The notes under the pieces were generated by a model. That model did no database searches. It saw nothing but the letters and a program-made list of their open reading frames with translations, and was not told the origin of the DNA. A program made the translations under genes and the position numbers. This document shows positions 49,942-60,580 of a DNA stretch of 64,000 nucleotides, in pieces. Source of the DNA: Sordaria brevicollis (taxonomy: Eukaryota > Ascomycota > Sordariomycetes > Sordariales > Sordariaceae); the NCBI GenBank assembly GCA_033439795.1, contig JAUTDP010000001.1, positions 4,154,001 to 4,218,000 on the forward strand. Reading direction: 5' to 3'. How positions within the stretch are numbered: the stretch's first letter is position 1; the number at the start of each line of letters is the position of its first letter.

Positions 49942-50227
49942 TATTAAGGGATAGCGTTGGTATTATTAAATATATAATAAAATATATATTATTATACGAA
50001 AGAAGGGAAAGGAGAAATATATACGGAGGATTAGATATATAGGCGCGAGCCTATACCCTAATTTGTACGCACCTACGTAATATTGTACGTGATTATAAGT
50101 AATTAAATCTAGATTATATCGAATTATAGTATGCGTACTATAGTCGGGAATGGTCGCTAGGGATTTGGGCACCTATATAGGTAGTCAATGCGTATACCGG
50201 GTATGGCACAGGTATAATCCTGTGACA
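49942..50227 (-). repeat. 5' LTR of the gypsy element (right copy)
   Basis: 286 bp, ending on the plus strand in CCTGTGACA, so on the minus strand it starts TGTCACAGG. It keeps more C and G than the left copy at its outer end and has the canonical TG start; its other end reads TA where TG was expected, a G-to-A change. Confidence 0.9.
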
Positions 50228-50232
50228 CCTTT
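50228..50232 (+). repeat. Target-site duplication CCTTT (right copy)
   Basis: Exact copy of 42538-42542, directly adjoining the right LTR. Confidence 0.88.
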
Positions 50233-50642
50233 ATAATATAGGATATATATTTATATTATAATTAAGAAAGTAATAAGCTATTAGAAGGGGAAATAAAGTA
50301 AAGCTATTCTTAAAGTAAAGGATTTACTATATATACGTATTATATATAATTATAGGAGGTATAAAATTACTATTTATAGGAAGAATAAATAATATTAGTT
50401 CGATTACTTTAATTGGGGTATTTATTATAAGGAGAAACCGATATTAGATGAGGAGGATAATTGTAAATAGCTTTATTTCTATACTATTTTGGTAAAGAAA
50501 AAGAAAAAAAAAAGGGTGCTTCGATGTAAAGAATAGAATTTTTATTCATTATATAGTTTTGCTAGTAATTACTAAGTAACAATATGTCATAAAATAGTGG
50601 AATTTCTTATTGGGGAAGGTCCGATTGGCTACAGACCCCAGT

Positions 50643-50678
50643 CGGGAAATAAATGGCGCGTTTCACGCTTAAAGAGAT
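50643..50678 (-). repeat. Right terminal inverted repeat of the piggyBac-type element
   Basis: Exact inverse of 40515-40550. TTAA is at 50669-50672; the element proper probably ends at 50668. Confidence 0.88.
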
Positions 50679-51046
50679 GGGTGAAAGGTTGCAAAAAGAG
50701 GTGCCATCAGAAAAAAAAAGGTCGGAAAATAAGAAAGTTGATTCGCCCGGGAATTGTTCCAATGTTTCTTTGTGGTGAATTATCAGTACCGGCCCCGGCG
50801 TACTTGTCGTACTGTTTGTTCTCGAAGAAGAAGAGTTATCGACCGTTGGTTGGAAGCCCGGCCCCGAAACGCGCTATGTTCCCCAGACCCGTTATTTTCA
50901 ATAGCTTCCTGACCAATCCCTCTCATCGTCTCATTGTAAAAGCGGAGAGAAAAGAACGCCACGGTGTGGTGATCCAGTTCGAGATCTCTTATAAAATCTC
51001 AATTACCAAGCAGACGCCCGTGACGGATGACCAACAATTTAGAACA

Positions 51047-51078
51047 GTGTGTGTGTGTATGTGTGTATGTGTGTGTGC
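51047..51078 (+). repeat. (GT)n-type microsatellite
   Basis: GT-rich tract interrupted by GTAT units. Confidence 0.8.
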
Positions 51079-54000
51079 TGGTTCAATAGATAAATCGGCG
51101 AGATGAAAGGAAGCGAGAGTGAAGATCTGTCAATAAACGTGGATGGGTGTGTTTTGTGTTCACATTGCGGTTCCTGGGAAGCGTTGAGTCGTGTGCCTGT
51201 GCTGGCTGGCGTACCTGCTGGAGACTGGAGAAGAAACAAAAGAAACAAATGAAAGCGGCTGAATGTGAAGAAGCCTTTTTTTTCGCTTCGAAGAAAGTTC
51301 ACGGTCGCGACGGGCCAAGTGGCGCCCCTTGGTGCGTCCATGCAGTGGCAGCCAGCGTGCATGCCCAATTTCCATGCAAGTGCGTCATAGGGGCACCGGG
51401 GGTCTACCGGCTGCCCGGGGGTATGCCAAAAGTCAAAATGGAGGAAAGAAAAAAAAGGGGTTGACTGCCAGATTGCCGGTGCTTGGCTGTAAGATGGCAG
51501 ACATTATGAGGACTTCACACGTTTCATCCGTCCACCTTGAGGTCTATCTTCAATGGAAGACTATCACGAGGCTTCAAGCGGCGTAGGGAACAGCGCAAGG
51601 CAAAGTGGAAGGTTTCCCGATGACCGCGCCAAAGTCCCGATAACAACTGCGGGCCTTTTGATTTGAGCTGGACTGTCTGGATGGAGCTCCAGAGTCCACT
51701 TTGGTGATGATATTCGATATTTTCCCAGAGCCGCGCGACGGATCTGTTCATCATCCCAAACTTAGATTTCAGCCTGGCGAATGGGACAATGGCGAGAGGA
51801 GACTGAACGGGAACGACGGCAACTGGCTTCGGGGCCTGGGCCAGTTGTTCTTCTCAAGATTCCTTTGCTGGCAGAAATGAGAGAGTTGTTGCAGTTGCAG
51901 AATTGCAGAGCCAGGCGGCTGGTGGGAAGAGAATTGGGAACTTTCCAACACGGTGCGGATTCTGCCGGCTGGGAACGAGACGACCTCATTCAGTTTTTCC
52001 AAGACCACTCAATTCCATCATCATTCTGTCCCGCCCACCGTTACGTCATTGGTGTCAACGAAGTCGGACGAAACCAGTGCCACCCCTGTTTCTCTGGCTG
52101 GAAAGCTGACAATGGACGCCCTCACGCCCGGAAAAGGGCACGATGAAATCGACCGATCGAGCACAGAAGGGAATTCTTCTGGCGATCGCTAACAGAGTAC
52201 TGCAGCGTACTATCAAAAGCGAAGTTGAGTATACTTTTGTGAAGCATTGGACGTTGGTTGGCTGCTTTGTCGACGAGGTCTCTTCCTTTGGGCGCACCGT
52301 GAATCCAAACCGCGCCCGGACTTGGGCGTGACAAGACAACAACGAGCGCGGATAGACGGAGAAAGGGTGCGCTGATTTTGGGTGGGAAGATTAGGAGCGG
52401 CAGAAGAGAGAGAATGGGGGGCAGCAAATAATAATATATCAAAAATGCGAACCCTAACAAAACACATACTACCAACGTGGAGGAAATTGCGCGCCAGTCT
52501 AGCGTCTGACGCAATGTCCCTTTCGCGTGACAGTTTGGGGTGTCCGGGAGCAACCTACCGACAAGGCCCCGTCTCTTTTCCGTGAAAGACCACCTCACCC
52601 GAGGGGGAAAAAAAAGAAGGACGGCATGTTTGTGGGTGTGAAGGGGTGGGAATGATAGAGACGCGATGGAGGCCCGTGATTGGATGGAAGATTAAGACGG
52701 ATTGCCACATATGTCCCACTCTTTTCAACATTCGTCCTCCTCAGTTCGCGACATACTGTGTGGTGTGGTAGCTATCGCCATGCAGGCCAATTTGATATGG
52801 TCCAGAGCGGTGAGGTTTTGCTGGTTCCTAGTTTTTGCCCAGTGATTCGAGACCACTGTGCTGCTGACATCCGGGCGGCTATCGTGATCTTGTCGGGCTG
52901 TCTTCTCACCAAGACGGCGAGACCACTTAACCCAGCGTCCATCACTGGCCATGTGACACGGCTTTGAAGCCCAGAATTGCGATATCTGACTTGGTCCTCA
53001 GTACTTAGGTTAACATGCCCTGGCGATGGGACGGGCACCCGGAAGTGGGTGTGGTGTCTTGTGGAAGAGGCTGCACAAAGTGCGACACCGCTAGCAATTC
53101 TGCTCCCGGTGTCGCTTTTGAGGACTGGCGAACAACCGCTCCCGTTCGCGTGTCGGTTGAAACCACCCAGCGTCCAGTACCCCGTCCTTCGAAGAGAGCC
53201 ATCGCATTCGTCTCCCGCTGCCGTCCGCCGGGCGAGTCAAGCACACAGGGGTCTCGCTGAAGGCTTCGGGCTGGTTGCGTGTTTTCCCTTCTGGTCTGCA
53301 AGCCAAGGATGCAACGAGAGCGCCAGAAGCTCGTGTGCGGTGGATCTGGTACCTCCCGGCACCGTGCCAAAAATGCTTAGATATTGTGTCGCCGGCTGGG
53401 AACATCACAGTGGTGTTGAAAGGAGCCCCTGGGTTGGCGAATCTTGCGGCTTTTCTCTCACGACCGTTGCCGGTGGTGGAACTGAAAGATGCAAAGAAGG
53501 ATGTAGCGTAACAAAGTATGAGATAATTTTGAAGTTTGAGGGTTGAGCAGAGGCTTGAAAGATGGATTGCTTGCCATGGCAGACCTGCATCAATTTTGTG
53601 GTTGACATCCACGCCATGCCCCGAACTGGACGGCCTCGCTCTCGAATGCTGTTGTGGAAGAGGCAGTCCCCACGAGTCAGAGGCATTTTCCCACATGGAA
53701 CGCAAATAACATCTCAATATGTGCTGCCGGTCTGGCGGTTGAAGATTGTCCAGGTCGCCATCCTCGCGTTGTCGCGAAAGAGAGAATCGAACTCGACCAC
53801 GCTCTGGATTCCTGGGACCGATTCCTCATCAGGTACTCATCAGACATCAGCGAGATATGCCTACCGGTAGGTATCGGTATCCTGACTTTGGCAGTCTTTA
53901 GACAGGTTGAGTGCATTCTGATACATATGTGCTCGTATCATGCACAGCAGGCGGAGGTACACGTCCTATTTTAAAGCCGACAGACAGCAGCACATGGCTA

Positions 54001-54349
54001 GTTTTCGAGGGTCCTACGGGATGGTAATGGAGACATCACATTGAAGACCCAACTCACAGACACAACCATAGAATTGGGAGAAAAACCACCCAGCTCATCC
54101 AGCCCGTTGGGATACCGGTATGGCGCCTCGAAGATCCCTTTTCTCAAGATGGAAGAATCCGTAGATGGGAGATGCGCCCAAAACAATACATATCTCGGAA
54201 TACAGTTTATACTTTCAGCTCAGGACTGTGCTTGTCGGTACCGCCAAAGTGTGTCCCACTTGGGTCCAGCCGGTGGTTGTTTCTTGGAGCCTCCTGTTTG
54301 GCTGTCTCGATACACACAAGAACCATTCCCGAAGTCTGCGCTAGCAGTA

Positions 54350-54552
54350 CAGTAATGACCCCTGAAAGTGCAACTAATCCGGGCACTATGGGAGCTGGCC
54401 AAAAGATTTGCACTTAATGGGGGTTTTGCACTTACTGGACCCCTGCTCCCATACAAAGTTGAGAATCCGGGCCGCAGAAAAAGTTGCACTTAACGGGTCA
54501 CTTTGTATGTGTTTGCACTTTGGGGGGGTTGCACTTGCAGGGGTCATTACTG
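54350..54552 (+). mobile_element. MITE with TA duplication and 25-bp terminal inverted repeats
   Basis: Both ends read CAGTAATGACCCCTG inward and continue AAGTGCAAC after one mismatch, giving a 25 bp inverted repeat with a single mismatch. TA flanks both ends (54348-54349, 54553-54554), the target duplication of Tc1/mariner-type elements. The 203 bp interior has five copies of TTGCACTT (54408, 54426, 54484, 54513, 54529) and a repeated AATCCGGGC, with no coding capacity. It shows no RIP bias, as expected for an element under the RIP length threshold. The mobilising transposase is not in the window. Confidence 0.82.
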
Positions 54553-54648
54553 TAGCAACAGCCTCCCAGTCGTCGGCCACGGGGTTTACAGTGCGCAGAA
54601 TGTTGGGCCATCCTCTCACTGACTTTTCTGTGATCCCTCACAGGCATC

Positions 54649-54676
54649 CATCCCATCCCATCCCATCCCATCCCAT
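54649..54676 (+). repeat. (ATCCC)n microsatellite
   Basis: Five to six CATCC/ATCCC units in a row. Confidence 0.85.
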
Positions 54677-55730
54677 CATCCTATCCAATTCCACTTTTCC
54701 CTCCCACCAACCGAGTTTTGTGCGGTTTCTTCCCTAGCCCCAAACGTAGCGTTCCGAGCTGCCAAAGCAAAAAAAAAAAAAAAATCCTTGAAGACCCTCT
54801 TATTTTCGCCTTGCCGGTCGGAATTGTTTTGTGTTTTGCTTTCCATTGCGGGTGGTGTGTCCTGTCTCTTTCTGCATCCCTTTAGCTGTGAAAATGTATC
54901 CCTTTTGCCAAGCAAGCGATTTAGCTCCTCTGAGTGGTCAGATTGTATCCACAGTAACATCTTTCCCCATGCAGATACCTCAATCCCACCCAAAAGAACA
55001 GCAGTCTCGAAGTATTGGAGGTACAAGGCTGGCTTGGCAAAAGGGATACATTTTCACCGCTAAAGGGATTGTCGCGCGCTTGCTTTCAACATTGCATAGA
55101 GAAAGATACAAGACACCCTTGGCCCCTGCTTTAGTAATACCCGACCTGCACTATGTAAACAGGGGGGGTCGGGTTTTCCATTTCCAATCCGACTTGGACG
55201 GGATTCAGTCCTCGGTCGTTCTTGCCCTCCACTGGCCGCGGCGGTTCCTTCTGTTGATTGGCACTCTGATTTGGCACCTGGCAAGCTGGCCACTCAGTGC
55301 TTACCTACTCGCTGGGCCGTCCAGTCGTGGGCGGACGGGGAACGGGCCCCATCATTTTTATTTCCCTTGCGCCATCTCTTTTCCCACGTCATACCTGACG
55401 TCTGTCCCAGTCTTGACCTTCCACTTTTCTCCCTTCCACACACACCCACAAAACACCTTGTCGCGAGGAACTACGTAAGGTATTTACGATCCCCGATACC
55501 AGCAACGCAGCCGCGAGGCGGAAAGGACGCTGCATTACGAACATACCTAGCGTGCGGTCCCTCTTACCTCCTACATACATTTTCTACACTTGCGCTTCTG
55601 TGACCTCATAGTCGCCGCGTTTTCCCTTTTTCCACCCCGTCGTGTCCCTCCGGTCTCTGTTCGCCCGCACCCGCACCCGCATCACGCAAGCGTCGCAGCA
55701 CGAAGACGCCGCAAGTTTTGCATTGACATC

Positions 55731-57689
55731 ATGGGGTCGTCGACTGGAGCTGCCGCCGGCCGAGGTGAGTCCAAGTCACCCAAGAATTCCAACAAGACAT
55801 CCCCACCGCGACCAGGTGAGTAGAGTCGTCGCTTCCCTGTTCCACTTATCCTCGTCGTCGAGCATCCTGTCTGCCTATCTGCTGCAGCGTTGGGTCTCTG
55901 TCTGGAAAGAGACAAGCGAGGATAGCATAGGGCTTGAGAAGAAGAAGAAGAAGAAGAAGGAGTGATACAAGAGAGACAGAGAGTCCATATACCAAATGAG
56001 AGAGACATGGTTGCCAACTCAATTTGTTTTACTACCTAGATGGCCACCCCGAGCCGAAGCATGAACCTTCTTTGAAACCGTCCGAGTCGACGACCAATGC
56101 CACCGAACCTGCCAAACCACTGGCACCTCCGCCCCGTCCAGCGCAACAGAATTCTACAAACAGTCCTTCCGATTATTTTTCACAGAACCCCATCGGCGGC
56201 GGTTCCCTGAGCTTGGAGCCGAACCCATTCGAGCAGTCCTTTGGTGGTGCCCCCGAAACGCCAGGCGGTACCAAACTCCCACCCGTCGCTGCCCTCGCAT
56301 CCCCATCATCCATCCTGCCTCCTGGCTCAACACCTTTCCCCTGGGGCGGTAGCAACTCGTTGCGATCCGGCCCATTGAGCCCGGCAATGCTGTCGGGCCC
56401 AACGACTTCCGATTATTTCGGCGACCACATTCGCGGAGGTTTCCCAACACCAAACGAGTCGTCTCTCAGAACAGGATTGACGCCTGGTGGTAGCGGGTCT
56501 ATGTTCCCTGCTCCAAGCCCGAATTCGACTCTTTTTGCACAACTCGCCGGCCCTGCTGCCACGCCCGGGACCATCGACTTCCACCGAACCGCCATCAGCG
56601 CCGCTGCCGCCAAGGCCCAGGCTCAAGCCCAGGCGCAACAACAAGCCGCACAACAGCAACAACAACCACAACCGCCATCCATTACGTCACAGCCAGCCTC
56701 CGACATTCCTAATGGGATTCCGCCTCTGAAGCCCGAGACGAAACCACCCACCGGACCTTTTGACCCGCATGATAACGACGCGGCGAATGGTCTTTTTATG
56801 CTGGCACAGGGAAGAAACGTTTCGCAGCCACCGAATCAATCGTATAACGTTGTGTCGGCACCTCCTCCACCTCCCCCAATCCATCCGCACAGTGCTGCGC
56901 CGGCCCCTCCTGTTCAACCAATCAGTACCTCACCACAGATGAATGGTAATGTATCCATTGCAGGGAGCTCAGCACGTGGTGTCAGCGAAGTTAGCATGGG
57001 ATCAGACGAAAGTGAACTTGCCAGGCCCAATACCCGTGGCAAGGGGAAGCGTAACTCAACAGGCGCAGTAACAGCCGGTTCTCGTCGCAAGGCTGAAGAA
57101 GCCCCAGGCAAGTTGCCAGCAAACAAGAAGACCAAGACATCTGGATCTGTCTCTTCAGCTGCTGGTATGGACAACGGTATGGAGTACTCGGCCTCGGAAG
57201 ACGATTCGAAGCCATCCAAGGATGATGGAACGGGTTCCAAGTCCAAGATGACGGAAGAAGAAAAACGCAAGAACTTCTTGGAAAGAAACAGGTTAGCAAA
57301 TCTCGTCTTCTATGTTCTTGTGGGGCATTTTTTTTTTCCCTCTGATACTGACTGTTCCTAGGGTTGCTGCCTTGAAATGTCGTCAGCGGAAGAAGCAGTG
57401 GCTGGCTAACCTCCAGCAAAAGGTGGAGATGTTCAGCTCAGAAAACGATGCCCTCACTGCACAAATAACGCAACTGCGGGAAGAAGTTGTGAACCTCAAG
57501 ACACTCTTGCTCGCACACAAGGACTGTCCAGTAACCCAACAACAAGGGCTGCATGGTGCGTTTATGCAGCAAGCCATTGAGCCGTTCAGTCATCAGATGA
57601 ACCCTTACGGTATGGGAGCTGGCATACCTAATCAGCCCGTCGGCATGCCGCCAAATGTTGCAAATGTTGCCTCTCGCCGCTATTCATAG
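55731..57689 (+). CDS. ATF/CREB-type bZIP transcription factor (atf-1/asl-1-like)
   Basis: Three exons: 55731-55815, 56040-57291 and 57362-57689; product 554 aa. The start context is ACATCATGGGG. The N-terminal part is Pro/Ser rich, with SPSDYFSQNPIGGGSLSLEP, GLTPGGSGSMFPAPSPN and a Gln-rich tract, as in stress-activated Atf1 proteins, whose S/T-P sites are phosphorylated by the Hog/Sty1 MAP kinase. The bZIP reads KRKNFLERNR, then VAALKCRQRKKQWLANLQ, and a leucine zipper (VEMFSSENDALTAQITQLRE); the second intron splits the basic region after ERNR. This agrees with the Neurospora ATF-1/ASL-1 type factor acting in nuclei in stress response and conidia/ascospore biology; orthology is inferred. 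Intron 1 contains a (GAA)n tract. An in-frame repeat tail lies directly past the stop. Confidence 0.88.
55938..55961 (+). repeat. (GAA)n tract in intron 1 of the bZIP gene
   Basis: About seven to eight AAG units inside the first intron (55816-56039). Confidence 0.8.
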
Positions 57690-57908
57690 GAGGGGCGCGC
57701 CAGGCAACCCAGCCATCAGATGAACCCTCAGGGGATGGGAGCTGGCGTACCTAATCAGCCCTTCGGCATGCCGCCAAATGTTGCAAATGTTGCTCCTAGT
57801 CAGCCCGTCAACATGCCGCCAAGGGTTGCAAATGTTGCCCCTATTTATCCCGTCGAAATGTCGCCAAACGTTGCTCCCCCCAGGTTCTACAATCATAAAT
57901 TTTCGTGA
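57690..57908 (+). other. In-frame open tail after the bZIP stop codon
   Basis: The frame continues open for 72 codons after TAG 57687-57689. The section 57714-57794 repeats 57591-57671 (unit encoding HQMNPxGMGAGxPNQP and GMPPNVANVA). It is followed by two diverged 14-codon units (SQPVNMPPRVANVAP; IYPVEMSPNVAP) and the ending RFYNHKFS. Only the single TAG separates it from the annotated CDS. Confidence 0.7.
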
Positions 57909-60580
57909 CTCATCAGGCCTCTCGTCGACGGAGGCTTTTTCACAACCAACCCAAGCCTTGGACGACACCCTTTGGTGACGCTAATCACTATCCAACCTTA
58001 ACTGGGTTCGACTATCAGCGGGCTGTCCTCTTTGTTAACATCATTCGGCGGCGTGCAAAAGGGGTTATCGATATTCTTACGACGTTCGGATTCTAGAGAC
58101 TGCACCTTCAATAACAACGGACAGTCATTTTCATTCTCTGCATTGTACGAGTTTCAGTCAGTGGACATCTTGCTAGCCAAGTTATTGGGAACCCAGGGGT
58201 GGGAAAGGGGGTTTCTGAAACGGAGCAGCAGCACCGTCCCTGGCCCTTAGTCTGTGTATTTATTGTGGTGTCGTAAGGGCATACAAAAGCGGCGTCACTG
58301 GTTAAAGGCTGTTCAACGTTTTAGCTTTTTTCTTTCTTTTCACTTTGGTGTGGTAAGGAGAGGGGAAGAGCCCTGGGTAGGGAAGAGAGGCGGAGGGAGG
58401 CAAATGACTTGTGGGGGCGTTTTCTCTTCCAAGGCGGTACCAAGTGGGAAGGCAACGAAGGCTTGGGTGTACGGGATATGGGCTTTCTCTGCTTCATCGT
58501 TGTCATGGTGAAGGTCACGCGAGAAGTTGGAGAACCTTGCAATCTCCGAGCCTTCACGTCCTTTCACCCTCTCGTGCGGGAACCGGGTATACGTTTTTTT
58601 TTGCTTTTATGGCGTGTAACATCATTGGCGTTTTTCTCGCCATGAAACAGGGCACCTCTCACGTATATGGAGTAGGTTTTGCTTATGGCATGGTATCTTG
58701 CAGGCAACGGTTAGCTAGCAACGGGTAGGAAGCAACAAAGGAAAGCTGGCGTGGAAATTATTTGAAGCATACAGATATGACTTTATGAGATTCGTTTTGG
58801 TACCTTTGTGATAACTTTTATCATCTTGTGAAACATGATGTCAAAAGAGAAATATGTCAACCATACACGATGGTCCATGGGAAGTCTTGCAGTCCCGTGG
58901 GATAGACTGCTTCGAGGCCGAATATGGATGGGAAGATCATCGCCGAAAGATCAACTGGAGGGCGCCCGTCTGTGAAGTCGTCAAGAGGAACGAGATGAGT
59001 CGGAAGCCGTCCCACGAATCGGTATGTCAAACGTCAAGGCGGGTTCTCTTTGAAGCACGTAACACAACTCAAGGGGAAAGACAAGCACCGGTACCACATG
59101 GCGATAGAGACGGACTGGATTGTTGGGTAGGCCTTGCCCGAGGAAGCGACACAAGGGGAATGTTCCGCTGAAAGAGGACCGACAAGTTGATTCCTGTAAT
59201 TGCTGACGGGGGCGAAACTCCTGGCTTTCTTCACTGATTCGCACGATGATTTGGGACTGTTGTGTTGTGTGCAGCAAAGAACATTCGCAGCAAACAAATG
59301 GATTCCGCTGGATGACCCGTCATAAAGAAGACTGGAACAAGCTCAAGTGACTGAGCCGGCTGTTTACTTTTACGATGAAATAGGAACCAAGAACCAAAGG
59401 ACCTGGTACCTGGTGCCTGGTGCCTGTCATCACTGTAGTAAATGTGTCATTATCGTGATCGTGGGTTAGACCGGTCGGGGTCCTAACATGTCATTGTGTC
59501 GTGAACCCCGCCCCTGAGCTCCCCGATTCGGCATTCATAGAATCGCATCCCGAAGCTGCGTAATGAGCTATAAATCAGTCGCCGATATCATCATCAAGCA
59601 TGACGGCGAGCGCCGGTGTTGTGTGGCGCAGTTCAAATGGGCACATATTCATGCGAACTGAAGAGAATGAATAAGCCGGATACATTAGGTTCAAGTTGGA
59701 GATGGAGAACGGATGAGTTGTCAAATTGTTAGTGTAGTGTCAGCCTCGCGGGATGTGGGGTCGAGTGAAGAAACAGAACCCACTGCGATAAACTATGCGG
59801 GATGTGGCCCGTGCGCTGTCTTGGAGCTGAGCCTGCCCTGGGGTGCTGCCCGCCGCGGAATAAACAAACCAACGAAAGGGTCGCAACTTCGGTCGCGACG
59901 CCCGCCTGGACGCCCGCCCGCCCAAGGAAACACGTTCTCAGACCTTGCGACGGAAACTGAACCTTGCGGCACAGCGACGAAAGAACCGAACGAGGGCCCT
60001 AGGACAACGACGAACGGTTACGACGACACGAACTCCAAATTGTTTTGTACAGTACCAGCATACCTTAGACGCAATACCCGATTTTCTAGTCATTTTTGAC
60101 AACGACGCCCGACCTCCATTCGAGAGCATCAAACCGTATCGCGACACCCGACAACAATTGTGGCCGATCGGTTCAAACTGCTGCTCCCCCAGTTTCCAAA
60201 GCCACGCACTGCAAAGCCCGCCCGAATTGACGCGTCCGTGACCCGTGCTTCCGTGGCCCGCTTGCTCTACTGCTCGAACTCGGCCGCCCGCCCAGGCTCC
60301 CCTGGTTCTGTCTGTTCAGATCGTAATATTGTCCAGCAGCAATTCGTTGCATCCAAATTGGGCGAAGAGGAGACGCGCTCCGCTTCAAGTCGGTTTTGGG
60401 CCTGGTCGCAACCCAACCGTCAACAACATCACAACGTTTATCACGATTAGCATAACCACCATCGCTGAAACCACGATTATACTTTTGTGAAACGAGCGAC
60501 GGTCGATCTTTTGCAACATTCCCCGGTCTTCTTTCCAGCTCCACATAATTCGAGTTCATGTACCCTAAAACCCGCCATCC
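57909..60580. other. Intergenic region, about 2.7 kb
   Basis: 3' UTR of the bZIP gene and upstream region of the kinetochore gene. Open frames (for example 58854-59171) show no motif. A short TACCTGGTGCC-type repeat occurs near 59402-59430. GC-rich DNA at 59820-60300 probably belongs to the kinetochore gene promoter or leader. Confidence 0.4.

Larger units (their letters stand above)
42543..50227 (-). mobile_element. Ty3/gypsy LTR retrotransposon, RIP-inactivated, nested
   Basis: A complete 7685 bp structure: two 286 bp LTRs, a 5 bp target duplication (CCTTT) on both sides and a polypurine tract. On the minus strand the pol relic has reverse transcriptase (YFDN at 45686-45697 where YLDD is expected, with V-Y-V-I-T before it). 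Toward the 3' LTR there is an integrase zinc-finger-like segment (GYLNRNVIYELLS followed by stop and EFY, near 44450-44500). RT upstream of integrase is the Ty3/gypsy order. Stops replace many Gln and Trp positions throughout. It was inserted in the tail of the piggyBac transposase, so it arrived later. No family name is assigned. Confidence 0.88.
40525..50668 (+). mobile_element. RIP-mutated piggyBac-type DNA transposon carrying a nested gypsy element
   Basis: Bounded by exact inverted repeats with TTAA on both sides. Removing the nested LTR element and one target-duplication copy leaves about 2.45 kb, the size of a typical piggyBac. The plus-strand relic of the transposase shows piggyBac-family segments: IIPGKFTD and an IDSYFYRQLFYNN-like stretch at about 41560-41660 (family pattern PGKP, then VAD-GY-YDWLFY), then FYNNLFVNTNLARYLRTYDI at about 41824-41883 (family pattern DN-F-S/T-LA-YL). 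The interior is strongly AT- and TpA-rich with many in-frame TAA/TAG, as RIP produces. The family assignment rests on my reading of mutated sequence and needs a profile search. Confidence 0.78.
50679..55730. other. Gene-poor region upstream of the bZIP gene, about 5 kb
   Basis: Base composition is normal again. Many short open frames on both strands overlap each other and none carries a recognisable motif. It contains a (GT)n/(GTAT) tract near 51047-51078, a MITE at 54350-54552 and an (ATCCC)n tract at 54649-54676. The length suggests a large regulatory region or long leader for the bZIP gene. Confidence 0.45.

Noticed and set aside
52977..53717. Overlapping long frames on both strands (189 and 208 codons)
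   Set aside because: They are open on both strands in GC-rich DNA and have no motif; probably chance.
53775..53800. tRNA B-box-like GAGTTCGATTC on the minus strand
   Set aside because: The T-arm stem does not pair and no cloverleaf could be formed around it.
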